Below the pieces are notes generated by a model. The model did no database searches. It had not been told where the DNA came from and saw only the letters and a program-made list of their open reading frames with translations. Below, one piece after another: positions 48,057 to 58,113 of a DNA stretch of 64,000 nt. Every line of letters begins with the position of its first letter. Position 1 is the stretch's first letter. Where the stretch lies: NCBI GenBank assembly GCA_019794795.1, contig JAIMFC010000001.1, positions 1 to 64,000 on the forward strand. The letters are read 5' to 3'. This stretch comes from Streptococcus gallolyticus. GTDB taxonomy: Bacteria; Bacillota; Bacilli; Lactobacillales; Streptococcaceae. Made by a program: the position numbers and the translations under genes.

Positions 48057-48551
48057 ATGATTAATAATGTAGTACTAGTTGGTCGTATGACCCGTGATGC
48101 AGAGCTTCGTTACACACCGTCTAATCAGGCCGTTGCGACTTTTACCTTGGCTGTTAACCGCCAATTTAAAAATCAAAATGGTGAGCGTGAAGCGGATTTT
48201 ATTAACGTTGTTATTTGGCGCCAGCAAGCTGAAAATTTGGCAAACTGGGCTAAAAAAGGTGCTTTGATTGGAATTACAGGTCGTATTCAGACTCGTAATT
48301 ATGAAAATCAGCAAGGACAACGTGTCTATGTGACAGAAGTTGTTGCAGATAATTTCCAACTTTTGGAAAGCCGTACTGCACGTGAAGGTCAAGGTGGTGG
48401 TTACAGCGCTGGAAATTCATATTCTGGTGGCAATGACTATAATTCGCCTTATCAAGCACCTGCACAATCTACACCAAACTTTGCACGCGAAGAAAGTCCA
48501 TTTGGTACAACTAATCCAATGGATATTTCAGATGATGATCTTCCATTCTAA
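48057..48551 (+). CDS. ssb: Single-stranded DNA-binding protein
   Basis: 164 residues: OB-fold domain (about 1-105, [29 protein letters not shown]), a Gly/Ser/Asn/Gln-rich linker, and the acidic tip DISDDDLPF that recruits repair and replication partners. Lies between rpsF and rpsR, the classical order. Confidence 0.97.
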   Translation: MINNVVLVGRMTRDAELRYTPSNQAVATFTLAVNRQFKNQNGEREADFINVVIWRQQAENLANWAKKGALIGITGRIQTRNYENQQGQRVYVTEVVADNFQLLESRTAREGQGGGYSAGNSYSGGNDYNSPYQAPAQSTPNFAREESPFGTTNPMDISDDDLPF

Positions 48552-48587
48552 GGATGGACTGAATTAAAACTATAAAGGAGAAAAAAC

Positions 48588-48827
48588 ATGGCTCAACAAC
48601 GTCGTGGCGGTTTCAAACGCCGTAAAAAAGTTGACTTCATCGCAGCTAACAAAATTGAATATGTTGATTACAAAGATACTGAGCTTCTTAGCCGTTTCAT
48701 CTCAGAACGTGGTAAAATCTTGCCACGTCGTGTGACTGGAACTTCAGCTAAAAACCAACGTAAAGTAACAACAGCGATCAAACGTGCTCGCGTTATGGCT
48801 CTTTTGCCATTCGTAAACGAAGATTAA
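48588..48827 (+). CDS. rpsR: 30S ribosomal protein S18
   Basis: 79 residues ([51 protein letters not shown]). AAAGGAG precedes the ATG. Last gene of the operon; binds S6 in the platform of the small subunit. Confidence 0.97.
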   Translation: MAQQRRGGFKRRKKVDFIAANKIEYVDYKDTELLSRFISERGKILPRRVTGTSAKNQRKVTTAIKRARVMALLPFVNED

Positions 48828-48855
48828 AAAAGAGGTCCGATGGACCTCTTTTTCT
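48827..48855 (+). terminator. Terminator of rpsR
   Basis: AAAAAGAGGTCC-GAT-GGACCTCTTTTT, perfect 12-base stem. Confidence 0.95.
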
Positions 48856-48933
48856 TTGCACCTAGAAACGAAAAAGTGCAGAAACCTAGCTCGTAGGACT
48901 GTCTTTCGTGAGCATGGAAATGCAAGAGTGAAT

Positions 48934-48962
48934 AATGACCTGCCTCGCACGGGTCATTTTTG
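48934..48962 (+). terminator. Second hairpin after rpsR
   Basis: AATGACC (48934-48940) / GGTCATT (48952-48958) followed by TTTG. Backup terminator or end of an unseen small transcript. Confidence 0.6.
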
Positions 48963-48985
48963 TGTGCTTAGAAATAAAGAAGCAT

Positions 48986-49007
48986 CAAAAAACAGACCGT
49001 AGTCTGT
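48986..49007 (-). terminator. Terminator of the DUF1129 gene
   Basis: ACAGAC (48992-48997) / GTCTGT (49002-49007); on the minus strand it is followed by TTTTTT. Confidence 0.8.
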
Positions 49008-49015
49008 CTTTAATT

Positions 49016-49663
49016 TTATTGTACAGGCTGCATAGCGCTACGTATGTTGAATTGTTTTTTCAAATAGATCCGCAAACCGATTGCAACTGCTGCGAAGAGG
49101 AGAGTGGCAGTTGGTGAGAGGGTTGGATTGATGGCTGCTGGAATCAATGCGGCCAAGAGGAAGACAACAGACCAGGCAAGGGTTGTGAGAATGAGATAGA
49201 GAATGGCTTTCCAGAATTTTGGTCGTTGCCCATCTTTTCCCATATTACGATAGATAAGGTGGTACATGAGGTAAATTCCTGCACCAACACCAAAACCGAT
49301 TGTCAAGAAAGTCAAGAGACCATACTTTGTTCCAGATTGGAAGAGATTCATAAGTCCGTTGATTGCTCCTAGGAGTCCTAAGATGAGCAAACTAGAATCA
49401 AGCCACATGAGCCAAGGGTTGTCATTTGTTTCTGGTGTAGTGTTAGTTTGGTCAGCAGATTTGGTAAAGCTTTTAGCCCAATCACTTGGTGCTCCGTAGA
49501 GACCGCGAGCTGTGACGCCTTTCTTCTGATTTTCGATGATTGTTGGAAGGATTTCTTCAAGAAGAGCCTTGATTTCTTGATCAGATTTGCCATCTTTGAT
49601 GAGTTGGCTAGTTGCGATATGGATAAATTCTTGGTTTTTCTTAGTTAATTCTTGTAATTCCAT
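49016..49663 (-). CDS. DUF1129 family membrane protein
   Basis: 215 residues: N-terminal helical domain (about 1-75, MELQELTKKNQEFIHIATSQLIKDGKSDQEI) and four membrane segments. DUF1129 proteins are common next to corA in streptococci; function unknown. I start at 49663, the usual N terminus; the frame is open to 49762 but that part overlaps corA. The ribosome site is weak (AGAAAGA). Starts 27 bases after corA. Confidence 0.87.
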   Translation of the reverse strand: MELQELTKKNQEFIHIATSQLIKDGKSDQEIKALLEEILPTIIENQKKGVTARGLYGAPSDWAKSFTKSADQTNTTPETNDNPWLMWLDSSLLILGLLGAINGLMNLFQSGTKYGLLTFLTIGFGVGAGIYLMYHLIYRNMGKDGQRPKFWKAILYLILTTLAWSVVFLLAALIPAAINPTLSPTATLLFAAVAIGLRIYLKKQFNIRSAMQPVQ

Positions 49664-49689
49664 GTGATTGTCTTTCTGTGTAGATAAGT

Positions 49690-50634
49690 TTAGAACCATC
49701 TTTTTCGGATGAAGTAGAAGGTAAGGGAAAGGCTGATGGCAAAGGCTGCAAAGATGACCCATTCAAATGCATGAGGAATATCGTTGAAGGGGATGGCATT
49801 TCCTTTGAAGTTCATCCCGTAGGCCGAAAAGACCATGGTAGGGACAGAGAGAACGATGGTTGCCAAAGCCAGTGTCTTCATAATGGTATTTTGATTGTTC
49901 GAAATGATAGAAGCGTAGGCTTGCGTCATAGAGTTCAAGATGTTGCCATAGATGTCAGCCATTTCCAAGGCCTGCTGGGTCTCAACCATAGTGTCTTCCA
50001 ACAAGTCTTCATCTTCTTCGTATTTACGCAATAGGCTAGAAGAGCCAGATAGCTTTTTAACGATTCGCTCGTTCATTTTAAGGGAAGCCTTAAAGTAGAC
50101 GATGGTTTTTTCTAGCTCCATGAGAACAATTAGTTCTTCATTCTTGGTCGCTTCATGGAGTTGGCTTTCGATTTCTTCGCTCTTTCGGTCAATGGTCCGC
50201 AAGGCTGATAGATAGAGTTGGGCATTGCGGTAAAGAATTTGGAAAACGAAGCGTGATTTCATAAAAGTATAGAAATTTCGCAAACGATGATGGATAAATT
50301 GGTCAAAGAGTGATAATTTTTCCAAACAGGTAGTAATGATGCTATCCTCGGTCAAGATAATACCGAGTGGAATAGTGACATAGTAGGTCATGTTGTTGCG
50401 CTCTTCTAAAATAGGAACGTCAACGATGATGAGCTTGTAGTCATCCTCTACCACGATACGAGAACTTTCTTCAGCATCGAGCGGGGCGCGCAAGTCAGTG
50501 ATGTCGATATTAAAGTGTTCAGCGACTTCCATAGACTCGCTCTGGGAAGGGTTGACCAAGTTAATCCAAGCACCTGGTTGGAATGTTTGGATTTCTTCTA
50601 AATCAGTAATTGTAGAAAGAAAAATTTGCTTCAT
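49690..50634 (-). CDS. CorA-family magnesium transporter
   Basis: 314 residues: large cytoplasmic N-terminal domain with a long helix (about residues 150-240) and two C-terminal membrane segments. The signature YGMNFKG between them is the GMN selectivity motif. Moves Mg2+ or other divalent cations. GGAGGG precedes the ATG. Forms an operon with the DUF1129 gene. Confidence 0.93.
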   Translation of the reverse strand: MKQIFLSTITDLEEIQTFQPGAWINLVNPSQSESMEVAEHFNIDITDLRAPLDAEESSRIVVEDDYKLIIVDVPILEERNNMTYYVTIPLGIILTEDSIITTCLEKLSLFDQFIHHRLRNFYTFMKSRFVFQILYRNAQLYLSALRTIDRKSEEIESQLHEATKNEELIVLMELEKTIVYFKASLKMNERIVKKLSGSSSLLRKYEEDEDLLEDTMVETQQALEMADIYGNILNSMTQAYASIISNNQNTIMKTLALATIVLSVPTMVFSAYGMNFKGNAIPFNDIPHAFEWVIFAAFAISLSLTFYFIRKRWF

Positions 50635-50761
50635 ACAGGACCCTCCTCAGTTGAATTTTAGCGCACACGACGCACCCCCTATTATATCAAAAAGAGAGGT
50701 AAAGGAAAAGGTTTTTATGGAAAATGTGTTATAATAGTGGGGTTTAAGAGGTAAAGAAAAT

Positions 50762-53590
50762 ATGCAAGATAAGATTGTGATTCATGGGGCTCGCGCCCAC
50801 AATTTAAAAAATATTGATGTGACCATTCCTCGTGACAAGTTAGTGGTCGTAACGGGGTTATCAGGCTCTGGTAAATCCAGTCTGGCTTTCGATACGCTGT
50901 ATGCGGAAGGACAACGCCGTTATGTGGAGAGTTTGTCAGCCTATGCTCGGCAGTTTTTAGGCAATATGGAAAAGCCGGATGTGGATTCAATTGAGGGCTT
51001 GAGTCCAGCTATTTCGATTGACCAAAAGACAACATCCAAAAATCCACGTTCTACGGTAGGAACAGCAACGGAAATTCATGACTATCTCCGTTTGCTCTAT
51101 GCTCGTGTTGGAACTCCTTACTGTATTAATGGACATGGAGCCATTTCAGCTTCATCAGTGGAGCAAATTGTTGACGAGATTTTAGAATTGCCTGAGCGCC
51201 AACGTCTGCAGATTTTAGCGCCAATTGTTCGTAAGAAAAAAGGGCAGCACAAGACTGTCTTTGAAAAAGTGCAAAAAGATGGCTACGTTCGCGTTCGAGT
51301 CAATGGAGGAGTCTACGATGTGACGGAAGTGCCTGAATTATCTAAGAGTAAGCAACATGATATTGAGATTGTTGTGGACCGGATTGTTCTCAAAGAAGGG
51401 GTACGTTCGCGTCTCTTTGATTCGGTAGAAGCTGCCCTGCGTTTGGCAGATGGCTATGTAGTGATTGATACCATGGATGGCAAGGAATTGCTCTTTTCTG
51501 AGCATTATGCTTGTCCTGTTTGTGGTTTTACTGTGCCTGAGCTGGAACCCCGTCTCTTTTCTTTCAATGCACCGTTTGGCTCTTGCTCGGAGTGTGACGG
51601 CTTGGGAATGCGTCTGGAAGTTGATACGGACTTGATCGTGCCTGACGGGACAAAGACCTTGAGAGAAGGGGCTATTGCGCCATGGAATCCGATTTCTTCC
51701 AACTACTATCCAAGTATGCTGGAACAGGCTATGACTCAGTTTGGGATTGATTTGGATACACCTTGGGAAAATCTGTCTGAAGAAGAGCAGAACGTGATTC
51801 TGTATGGTTCGGATGGCAAGGAGTTTCATTTCCACTACGAAAATGATTTTGGTGGTGTGCGCGATATTGACATTCCTTTTGAGGGTGTCATTACCAATGT
51901 TAACCGTCGTTATCATGATACTAATAGTGATTACACGCGCAATGTGATGAAAGCTTATATGAATGAGTTGGCCTGTCAGACTTGTCACGGTTATCGCCTC
52001 AATGACCAAGCTTTAGCGGTCAAGGTTGGGGGAGAAGAGGGACTTCATATCGGACAAATTTCAGACTTGTCTATAGCGGACCACTTGGAAGTCTTGGCAC
52101 ACCTGCAACTCTCTGAAAATGAAAAAACTATTGCAACACCCATTGTCAAAGAAGTGCGTGACCGTTTGACCTTCCTCAGCAATGTTGGTCTGGACTATCT
52201 GACCCTGTCTCGGACTGCGGGCACGCTGTCTGGTGGAGAAAGTCAACGCATTCGTCTAGCAACTCAGATTGGTTCCAACCTGTCTGGTGTCCTCTATATC
52301 CTCGATGAACCCTCCATAGGTCTTCATCAGCGGGACAATGATCGTTTGATCGATAGTCTGAAGAAAATGCGAGATTTGGGTAATACTTTGATTGTGGTGG
52401 AACATGATGAAGATACCATGATGGCAGCGGATTACTTGATTGATGTGGGCCCCGGTGCAGGTGTCTTTGGTGGTGAAATTGTTGCGGCAGGTACACCTGC
52501 CCAAGTTGCTAAAAATAAAAAGTCTATCACGGGGCAATATCTTTCTGGCAAACGGGAAATTCCAGTTCCAACTGAACGTCGTGTGGGCAATGGTCGTTTC
52601 CTTGAAGTTCAAGGAGCGACAGAGCACAATTTGCAGAATGTGACGGCTCGATTCCCCTTGGGCAAATTTATCGCGGTGACGGGCGTGTCCGGTTCTGGTA
52701 AGTCTACACTTGTCAATAGCATTCTTAAAAAAGCAGTGGCTCACAAGCTTAACAACAATTCTGAAAAGCCTGGAAAACACAGGGCTCTGACAGGAATTGA
52801 ACACGTGGACCGTCTCATTGATATTGATCAGAGTCCGATTGGTCGTACTCCGCGTTCCAACCCAGCTACCTATACTGGTGTATTTGATGATATTCGCGAC
52901 CTTTTTGCGCAGACAAATGAAGCCAAGGTTCGTGGTTACAAGAAAGGCCGTTTCTCTTTCAATGTCAAGGGCGGTCGTTGTGAAGCCTGTTCCGGTGATG
53001 GGATTATCAAGATTGAAATGCACTTCTTGCCAGATGTCTTTGTCCCTTGTGAAGTGTGTCATGGTCGCAGATACAACAGTGAAACCTTGGAAGTGCATTA
53101 CAAGGAGAAAAATATCTCTGAAGTATTGGATATGACGGTTAATGATGCAGTGGAATTTTTCAAGCATTTGCCAAAAATTGAGCGGAAACTTCGTACCATT
53201 CAGGATGTAGGACTGGGGTATGTGACCTTGGGGCAACCAGCTACCACTCTTTCAGGAGGAGAAGCGCAACGGATGAAACTGGCTTCCGAGCTTCATAAGC
53301 GTTCGACTGGCAAGTCGCTCTATATCCTCGACGAGCCGACGACCGGTCTGCATACAGAAGATATTGCGCGTCTGCTCAAGGTGCTCTCTCGTTTTGTAGA
53401 TGATGGCAATACTGTCTTGGTGATTGAGCACAATCTGGATGTTATTAAAACTGCAGACCACATTATTGACCTCGGCCCAGAAGGCGGTGTCGGTGGTGGA
53501 ACCATTGTTGCGACAGGAACACCAGAAGAAGTGGCGGCCAATCCGGCTTCCTATACAGGACACTATTTAAAACCAAAATTGCATTTATAA
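50762..53590 (+). CDS. uvrA: Excinuclease ABC subunit A
   Basis: 942 residues. Two ABC ATPase modules (Walker [10 protein letters not shown] near residue 35 and GVSGSGKST near 645; signatures LSGGESQRI and LSGGEAQRM) and zinc modules CPVC...CSEC and CEAC...CEVC. Recognises DNA lesions with UvrB in nucleotide excision repair. AGAGG precedes the ATG. Divergent from corA. Confidence 0.98.
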   Translation: MQDKIVIHGARAHNLKNIDVTIPRDKLVVVTGLSGSGKSSLAFDTLYAEGQRRYVESLSAYARQFLGNMEKPDVDSIEGLSPAISIDQKTTSKNPRSTVGTATEIHDYLRLLYARVGTPYCINGHGAISASSVEQIVDEILELPERQRLQILAPIVRKKKGQHKTVFEKVQKDGYVRVRVNGGVYDVTEVPELSKSKQHDIEIVVDRIVLKEGVRSRLFDSVEAALRLADGYVVIDTMDGKELLFSEHYACPVCGFTVPELEPRLFSFNAPFGSCSECDGLGMRLEVDTDLIVPDGTKTLREGAIAPWNPISSNYYPSMLEQAMTQFGIDLDTPWENLSEEEQNVILYGSDGKEFHFHYENDFGGVRDIDIPFEGVITNVNRRYHDTNSDYTRNVMKAYMNELACQTCHGYRLNDQALAVKVGGEEGLHIGQISDLSIADHLEVLAHLQLSENEKTIATPIVKEVRDRLTFLSNVGLDYLTLSRTAGTLSGGESQRIRLATQIGSNLSGVLYILDEPSIGLHQRDNDRLIDSLKKMRDLGNTLIVVEHDEDTMMAADYLIDVGPGAGVFGGEIVAAGTPAQVAKNKKSITGQYLSGKREIPVPTERRVGNGRFLEVQGATEHNLQNVTARFPLGKFIAVTGVSGSGKSTLVNSILKKAVAHKLNNNSEKPGKHRALTGIEHVDRLIDIDQSPIGRTPRSNPATYTGVFDDIRDLFAQTNEAKVRGYKKGRFSFNVKGGRCEACSGDGIIKIEMHFLPDVFVPCEVCHGRRYNSETLEVHYKEKNISEVLDMTVNDAVEFFKHLPKIERKLRTIQDVGLGYVTLGQPATTLSGGEAQRMKLASELHKRSTGKSLYILDEPTTGLHTEDIARLLKVLSRFVDDGNTVLVIEHNLDVIKTADHIIDLGPEGGVGGGTIVATGTPEEVAANPASYTGHYLKPKLHL

Positions 53591-53674
53591 AAGACAGCTT
53601 TTCCAGCTGTTTTTTGTGTTTTTATGTTGAAAAATTGTGGTAAAATATAGTCAAATAAATGCAAAAGGAGAAAC

Positions 53675-54166
53675 ATGATGGACCTCTATACACCTGTTGC
53701 TGACAAATTAAATGACTTAGGTATAACTTTTCAAATTGTGGAGCACGAACCTGCCTTGACCACTGAACAGGCGGACAGCTTTATCGAAGGTATTGACGGT
53801 GTTCGTACTAAGACTATGTTTTTGACCAATAAGAAAAAGACGCAATTTTATCTCCTTATCATGGATGAGCAAAAAATGCTAGACATGGACCAGTTCAAGG
53901 AGATTGTCGGAGCAAACCGGATTCGTATGGCATCAAGCGATAGCCTTTATGATAAAATGCTCCTGCCACCAGGTGTAGTATCTCCGTTTGGTCTCCTCAA
54001 TAATCCTGAAAAAGACATCGCGGTTTACATTGACCAGGAAATTATGCCTGAAAAACGCATGAGTTTTCATCCTAACACCAATGAAAAGACTATTTTCCTA
54101 GACACTCCAGACTTGGTGAAATTCATCGAAGCGATTGGCTATGATGTACATGTGATAGAGTTGTAG
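53675..54166 (+). CDS. ProX/YbaK-type aminoacyl-tRNA deacylase
   Basis: 163 residues of the prolyl-tRNA editing (PrdX) family: FQIVEHEPALTTEQA at the start, GVRTKTMFLTNKKKTQFYLLIMDE with the conserved Lys, and VSPFGLLNN. Hydrolyses mischarged Ala-tRNA(Pro) in trans. AAAGGAG precedes the ATG. Monocistronic after uvrA. Confidence 0.88.
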   Translation: MMDLYTPVADKLNDLGITFQIVEHEPALTTEQADSFIEGIDGVRTKTMFLTNKKKTQFYLLIMDEQKMLDMDQFKEIVGANRIRMASSDSLYDKMLLPPGVVSPFGLLNNPEKDIAVYIDQEIMPEKRMSFHPNTNEKTIFLDTPDLVKFIEAIGYDVHVIEL

Positions 54167-54168
54167 AA

Positions 54169-54209
54169 CAACAAAGCCATCCGTAGATTTTCTACTGATG
54201 GCTTTGTTG
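54169..54209. terminator. Long hairpin between converging genes
   Basis: CAACAAAGCCATC (54169-54181) / GATGGCTTTGTTG (54197-54209) plus an inner GTAG/CTAC: 17 pairs with one internal mismatch. No long T-run on either side, so termination is likely but not certain. Confidence 0.65.
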
Positions 54210-54218
54210 CAGTTTAGA

Positions 54219-55079
54219 TTAATCAGATCGGGAGTGCCGTTTTCCCATCCGTATCGCTTCTGCTTCAGACATTGTGATGATATTTGACATGTTAGTGTTA
54301 TGAGGCATATTTGTTGTAGAATACCAATAAACAGCAGATTTTCCACCGCCGGTAATATAGACAATCCGTTCTTCTTGTGCAGCTGCAGCTTCTTCGGCTT
54401 CTTGCTGAGCTGCTTGGGCTTCACGGGTTTCAATGGCTGTGACAACTGCACTAATCCGATTTTCAAATCCATTTCGCTGGGCTTCATCTATAACAGCACT
54501 TATTTTTTGTTTGGCGGGCTCGATATTTCCCCGTTCTTGATGATCTTCCAGATATTTGACGCTAGTTTCTGCTTCTTGGGTGGCTAAGTTTTGTTGGACA
54601 AGGGCTAGACGATTTTCAAGTTCGGCTTTTTTCTGGGGGTCCGTTACTTTTTCAACGGCGGCAGTAGCAATGCTATATTGTTCCTCGTTAGGAGCTTGTT
54701 CTAGACTTGCTACGGCAGTTTCAGCTTGATTAATGTTGGGATCAATGCTTGGTTTTGTTTGACTATTTTCTTGAGTAGATTTTCTTTTGGAGTGTTTAGT
54801 GGAGCTATTTGAAACCAAGGTTTGAATAGAGGAATTGGTATTAGTATCATTATTTTTCAGCATTGAAGGGACTGCAAACAAGCTACCAATAAGTCCAATT
54901 ATTATTGCAGTAAGAGCAAAATTTCGTCTCTTTGGATCAGGTTTTTTCTTGGTATAGTACCAAAAGGCGATTACACCACCAATGAGGATGACGGGCATCA
55001 ACATGAGAATCAGAGAGAGGATAAGTAATCCACCTAAGAGATATAAGAATACTGTTAAGCAACTATTCTTCTTTTTCAT
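54219..55079 (-). CDS. Unknown membrane protein with helical middle and degenerate C-terminal metal-type motif
   Basis: 286 residues, not recognised as a whole. Two membrane segments (about 9-40 and 52-70), a Ser/Asn/Thr-rich linker, an Ala/Glu/Gln-rich predicted coiled coil (about 115-235) and a C-terminal 45-residue module, VYITGGGKSAVYWYSTTNMPH through EAEAIRMGKRH. That module resembles the short GKxYH...C...EAxxxGxRxCxxC unit at the end of many surface or nuclease proteins, but all its Cys positions are replaced by other residues. GGAGG precedes the ATG at 55079. Single gene. Confidence 0.75.
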   Translation of the reverse strand: MKKKNSCLTVFLYLLGGLLILSLILMLMPVILIGGVIAFWYYTKKKPDPKRRNFALTAIIIGLIGSLFAVPSMLKNNDTNTNSSIQTLVSNSSTKHSKRKSTQENSQTKPSIDPNINQAETAVASLEQAPNEEQYSIATAAVEKVTDPQKKAELENRLALVQQNLATQEAETSVKYLEDHQERGNIEPAKQKISAVIDEAQRNGFENRISAVVTAIETREAQAAQQEAEEAAAAQEERIVYITGGGKSAVYWYSTTNMPHNTNMSNIITMSEAEAIRMGKRHSRSD

Positions 55080-55222
55080 AAAAACCTCCAAAATAAATAT
55101 AGGATGAAGCACTATTATTTTAAGCCTAGAATATAGCCTTGTCAATAGTGAAAATCCCTCTTTTCATCCCTCTCCAATCGTGCTACAATATCTAGTAACA
55201 GATAGAACAAGGAGTAGTAGAT

Positions 55223-56299
55223 ATGAAACAACATTTGGCAGATCGTTTAGCACGTTTTGAGGCAAAATTAGCGCAGACAGACTTAGATGGTTTTTTGGTG
55301 ACAGGGCAAAATAATATCTATTATTTGACAGATTTTTGGGGAACAGCTGGGACCGTTTTTATTTCTAAAAATCGCCGTCTCTTTTTGACAGATGCCCGTT
55401 ATACCTTGATTGCTAAGGAAAATGTACATGGATTTGATATCATCGAAACTCGTACTCCTCTGGTAGAAATTGCAAAAATTGTTGCTGCAGATAAATTGGA
55501 AAAAATCGGATTTGAGAGTGAAGTAACTTTCTCATTTTATCAAGGGTTACAAGCGAATTTTCCAAGAGTAACGCTAGCAGCAGAGACCAACTTTATCGAA
55601 GAGTTGCGCATGATTAAAGACCAGGTAGAAATTGAAACCATTCGCAAGGCCTGTGCCATTTCAGATCAAGCCTTTATCGATGTGTTGGACTTTATCAAGC
55701 CAGGGCAAACAACAGAAATGGCAGTCAACCACTTCTTGGACGCTCGCATGCGTCAATTGGGTGCTGACGGAGCTTCCTTTGAATTTATCGTGGCATCAGG
55801 CTACCGCTCTGCTATGCCGCATGGGCGTGCCAGTGACAAGTTGATCATGGCAGGAGAGACAGTAACCTTTGACTTTGGTTGCTATTACAAACATTATGTC
55901 AGCGATATGACGCGTACTATTCACATTGGTCAAGTGACAGATGAAGAGCGCGAAATCTACGATGTAACCCTTCGTGCTAACCAGACCTTGATTGAGCAAG
56001 CTAAAGCAGGCATGAGCTACCGTGATTTTGATGGGATTCCACGCGCAATCATCAATGAAGCAGGTTACGGAGACTACTTTACTCACGGGATTGGACACGG
56101 GATTGGTTTGGATATTCATGAGATTCCTTTCTTTGGCAATTCCGATGCAAAATTAGAGGCTGGTTATATGGTAACGGATGAGCCAGGTATCTATCTGCCA
56201 GATAAATATGGTGTTCGTATTGAAGATGACCTCCTCATCACAGAAACAGGTTGTGAAGTCTTGACAAAAGCACCGAAAGAATTGATTGTTCTCAAATAA
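55223..56299 (+). CDS. Xaa-Pro peptidase (M24 family)
   Basis: 358 residues: N-terminal creatinase-like domain (about 1-125) and C-terminal pita-bread metallopeptidase with metal ligands in VTFDFGCYYKHYVSDMTRT, THGIGHGIGLDIHE and DEPGIYLP. Removes N-terminal residues before proline. AAGGAG precedes the ATG. Upstream of efp, a conserved neighbourhood in Firmicutes. Confidence 0.93.
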   Translation: MKQHLADRLARFEAKLAQTDLDGFLVTGQNNIYYLTDFWGTAGTVFISKNRRLFLTDARYTLIAKENVHGFDIIETRTPLVEIAKIVAADKLEKIGFESEVTFSFYQGLQANFPRVTLAAETNFIEELRMIKDQVEIETIRKACAISDQAFIDVLDFIKPGQTTEMAVNHFLDARMRQLGADGASFEFIVASGYRSAMPHGRASDKLIMAGETVTFDFGCYYKHYVSDMTRTIHIGQVTDEEREIYDVTLRANQTLIEQAKAGMSYRDFDGIPRAIINEAGYGDYFTHGIGHGIGLDIHEIPFFGNSDAKLEAGYMVTDEPGIYLPDKYGVRIEDDLLITETGCEVLTKAPKELIVLK

Positions 56300-56389
56300 G
56301 CCTTGTTCCAGCTGAATGAAAGATTTGAGAAAAATCCTTTTCTATGATAAAATAGAACGAATAATAAATTTTGAAGAGGTAGACTACAC

Positions 56390-56950
56390 ATGGTAGATGC
56401 AAGTAAATTAAGATCAGGTATGACGTTTACAACAGATGATGGCCGTTTGCTCCGCGTATTGGAAGCAAGCCACCACAAACCAGGTAAAGGAAATACTATC
56501 ATGCGTATGAAATTACGTGATGTTCGTACTGGTTCAACATTTGACACAACTTACCGTCCAGACGAAAAATTTGACCAAGCCATCATTGAAACACGCGTGG
56601 CAACTTACCTTTACCAAATGGACGATATTGCGTACTTCATGGATACTGAAAGCTTTGAGCAATATGAAATCCCAACTGTAAACGTTGAGCAAGAATTGCT
56701 TTACATCTTGGAAAACTCAGAAGTAAAAATTCAATTCTACGGAACAGAAGTTATCGGTGTGCAAGTACCTACAACTGTTGAATTGACAGTTGCTGAAACA
56801 CAACCATCTATCAAAGGTGCTACTGTTACAGGTTCTGGTAAACCAGCAACTATGGAAACTGGCCTTGTGGTAAACGTACCAGACTTCATCGAAGCAGGCC
56901 AAAAATTGGTCATCAATACTGCTGAAGGAACTTACGTTTCACGCGCTTAA
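56390..56950 (+). CDS. efp: Elongation factor P
   Basis: 186 residues, three beta-barrel domains. Rescues ribosomes at proline runs. The domain I loop SHHKPGKGN carries the conserved Lys where some species modify EF-P; the other motifs ([24 protein letters not shown]) are typical. GAAGAGG precedes the ATG. Followed by yqhY and nusB. Confidence 0.97.
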   Translation: MVDASKLRSGMTFTTDDGRLLRVLEASHHKPGKGNTIMRMKLRDVRTGSTFDTTYRPDEKFDQAIIETRVATYLYQMDDIAYFMDTESFEQYEIPTVNVEQELLYILENSEVKIQFYGTEVIGVQVPTTVELTVAETQPSIKGATVTGSGKPATMETGLVVNVPDFIEAGQKLVINTAEGTYVSRA

Positions 56951-56998
56951 TCCTCGCTCACTTCGCTCCTTGGGTGGAACTGAAAGAAAGGAAAAACT

Positions 56999-57388
56999 AT
57001 GACAAAAGAAAATCTTGGCGAAATCGTTATCGCCCCACACGTGCTAGAAGTTATTACAGGTATCGCTTCTGCTAAAGTGGAGGGTGTGCATTCGCTTCAT
57101 AACAAGAGCATTACAGATGGATTGTCAAAAACAGCCCTTAATCGTGGAGTTTACCTCCGTACAGACGAAGACGGTACTGTTACAGCAGACATCTATGTCT
57201 ACTTGGAATACGGTGTAAATGTTCCAACAGTTTCAATGAACATCCAAAAAGCTGTTAAGACAGCTATCCATAATTACGCTGAAGTAACTGTTTCAATAGT
57301 GAATGTTCACGTAGATGGCATTGTTCCAGAAAAAACACCAAAACCAGACTTGAAAGACTTGTTCGGCGAGGACTTCCTCGATGAATAA
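56999..57388 (+). CDS. Asp23/Gls24 family protein YqhY
   Basis: 129 residues, Asp23 family (EIVIAPHVLEVITGIASAKVEGV). Between efp and nusB, as in B. subtilis, where YqhY is linked to control of fatty acid synthesis. It overlaps nusB by eight bases. Confidence 0.92.
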   Translation: MTKENLGEIVIAPHVLEVITGIASAKVEGVHSLHNKSITDGLSKTALNRGVYLRTDEDGTVTADIYVYLEYGVNVPTVSMNIQKAVKTAIHNYAEVTVSIVNVHVDGIVPEKTPKPDLKDLFGEDFLDE

Positions 57389-57800
57389 TAAGGATTCGAG
57401 AAGATACCTGCGTCAATGCGCCTTGCAGGCCATCGTGTCCCTTGAATTTGGACAAGATCCGCTACAAGCAGCACAATTTTCTTACCTTTACGACAAGGAA
57501 GAAGTAGAAGGAGAAGTGGAAATCCCGCTCTTTCTTCTCAATCTCGTGACAGGAGTGGATGCTCACCGCGAAGAATTGGATAAAGAGCTCAGTCAGTACT
57601 TGAAAGCTGGTTGGACCTTGGATCGTTTAACCACGATTGACAAGAGCCTCTTGCGTCTCGGCTTGTATGAAGCCTGCTACTTTGAAGAAACACCTGCGCG
57701 TGTCGCGGTCAATGAAGCCATCGAATTAGCGAAAGAATTCTCAGACCAAGCCTCTGTCAAATTCATCAATGGTGTTTTGACTCACTTTGTTACTGAATAA
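57381..57800 (+). CDS. nusB: Transcription antitermination protein NusB
   Basis: 139 residues, all-helical (RRYLRQCALQAIVSLEFG, TIDKSLLRLGLYE, ARVAVNEAIELAKEFS). Acts with NusE on rRNA leader boxA sequences. The start is within the yqhY end, so translation is coupled; AATAAGGA-like bases overlap. Confidence 0.95.
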   Translation: MNNKDSRRYLRQCALQAIVSLEFGQDPLQAAQFSYLYDKEEVEGEVEIPLFLLNLVTGVDAHREELDKELSQYLKAGWTLDRLTTIDKSLLRLGLYEACYFEETPARVAVNEAIELAKEFSDQASVKFINGVLTHFVTE

Positions 57801-57803
57801 ATC

Positions 57804-57828
57804 AACATCCCTCAAGGGGTGTTTTTTT
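57804..57828 (+). terminator. Terminator of the efp-yqhY-nusB group
   Basis: AACATCCC (57804-57811) / GGGGTGTT (57816-57823) followed by TTTTTG. Confidence 0.9.
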
Positions 57829-57965
57829 GTATAAAAAAGTAAAATCATTGTAATTTTTAAGCAAATTATCTGAAAGGGAATGTTGCTAAAAATTAATAGT
57901 TACAGGCTTATTACGGGAATTTTTCAAAATTGCGACAAAATAGAAATGTATAAATATTTATGCAG

Positions 57966-58061
57966 GATTTCTTAACTTTGTAGTAAGAAATCTATATTTT
58001 CTGTATTTTTTGTAAAATAGAGGACTGGTATACTTTAGTCAACGAAATGAAATCGCTTACA
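57966..58061 (+). promoter_or_regulatory. endoS-type gene control region: inverted repeat, extended -10 and cre
   Basis: Perfect 9-base inverted repeat GATTTCTTA (57966-57974) / TAAGAAATC (57984-57992); extended -10 TGG-TATACT (TATACT 58029-58034); and TGAAATCGCTTACA (58048-58061), 13 of 14 matches to cre, located just after the predicted start. CcpA repression by roadblock is predicted. The rest of the 57829-58113 gap is AT-rich without genes. Confidence 0.65.
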
Positions 58062-58113
58062 AATAAAAGGTGACTTCATAAGACTATATCATACATTATC
58101 CAAGGAGGATCAA

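Noticed and set aside
52256..53236. 326-codon open frame antisense to uvrA
   Set aside because: Long but composed of complement of conserved UvrA codons; no start signals and Ile/His/Phe-rich shadow composition.
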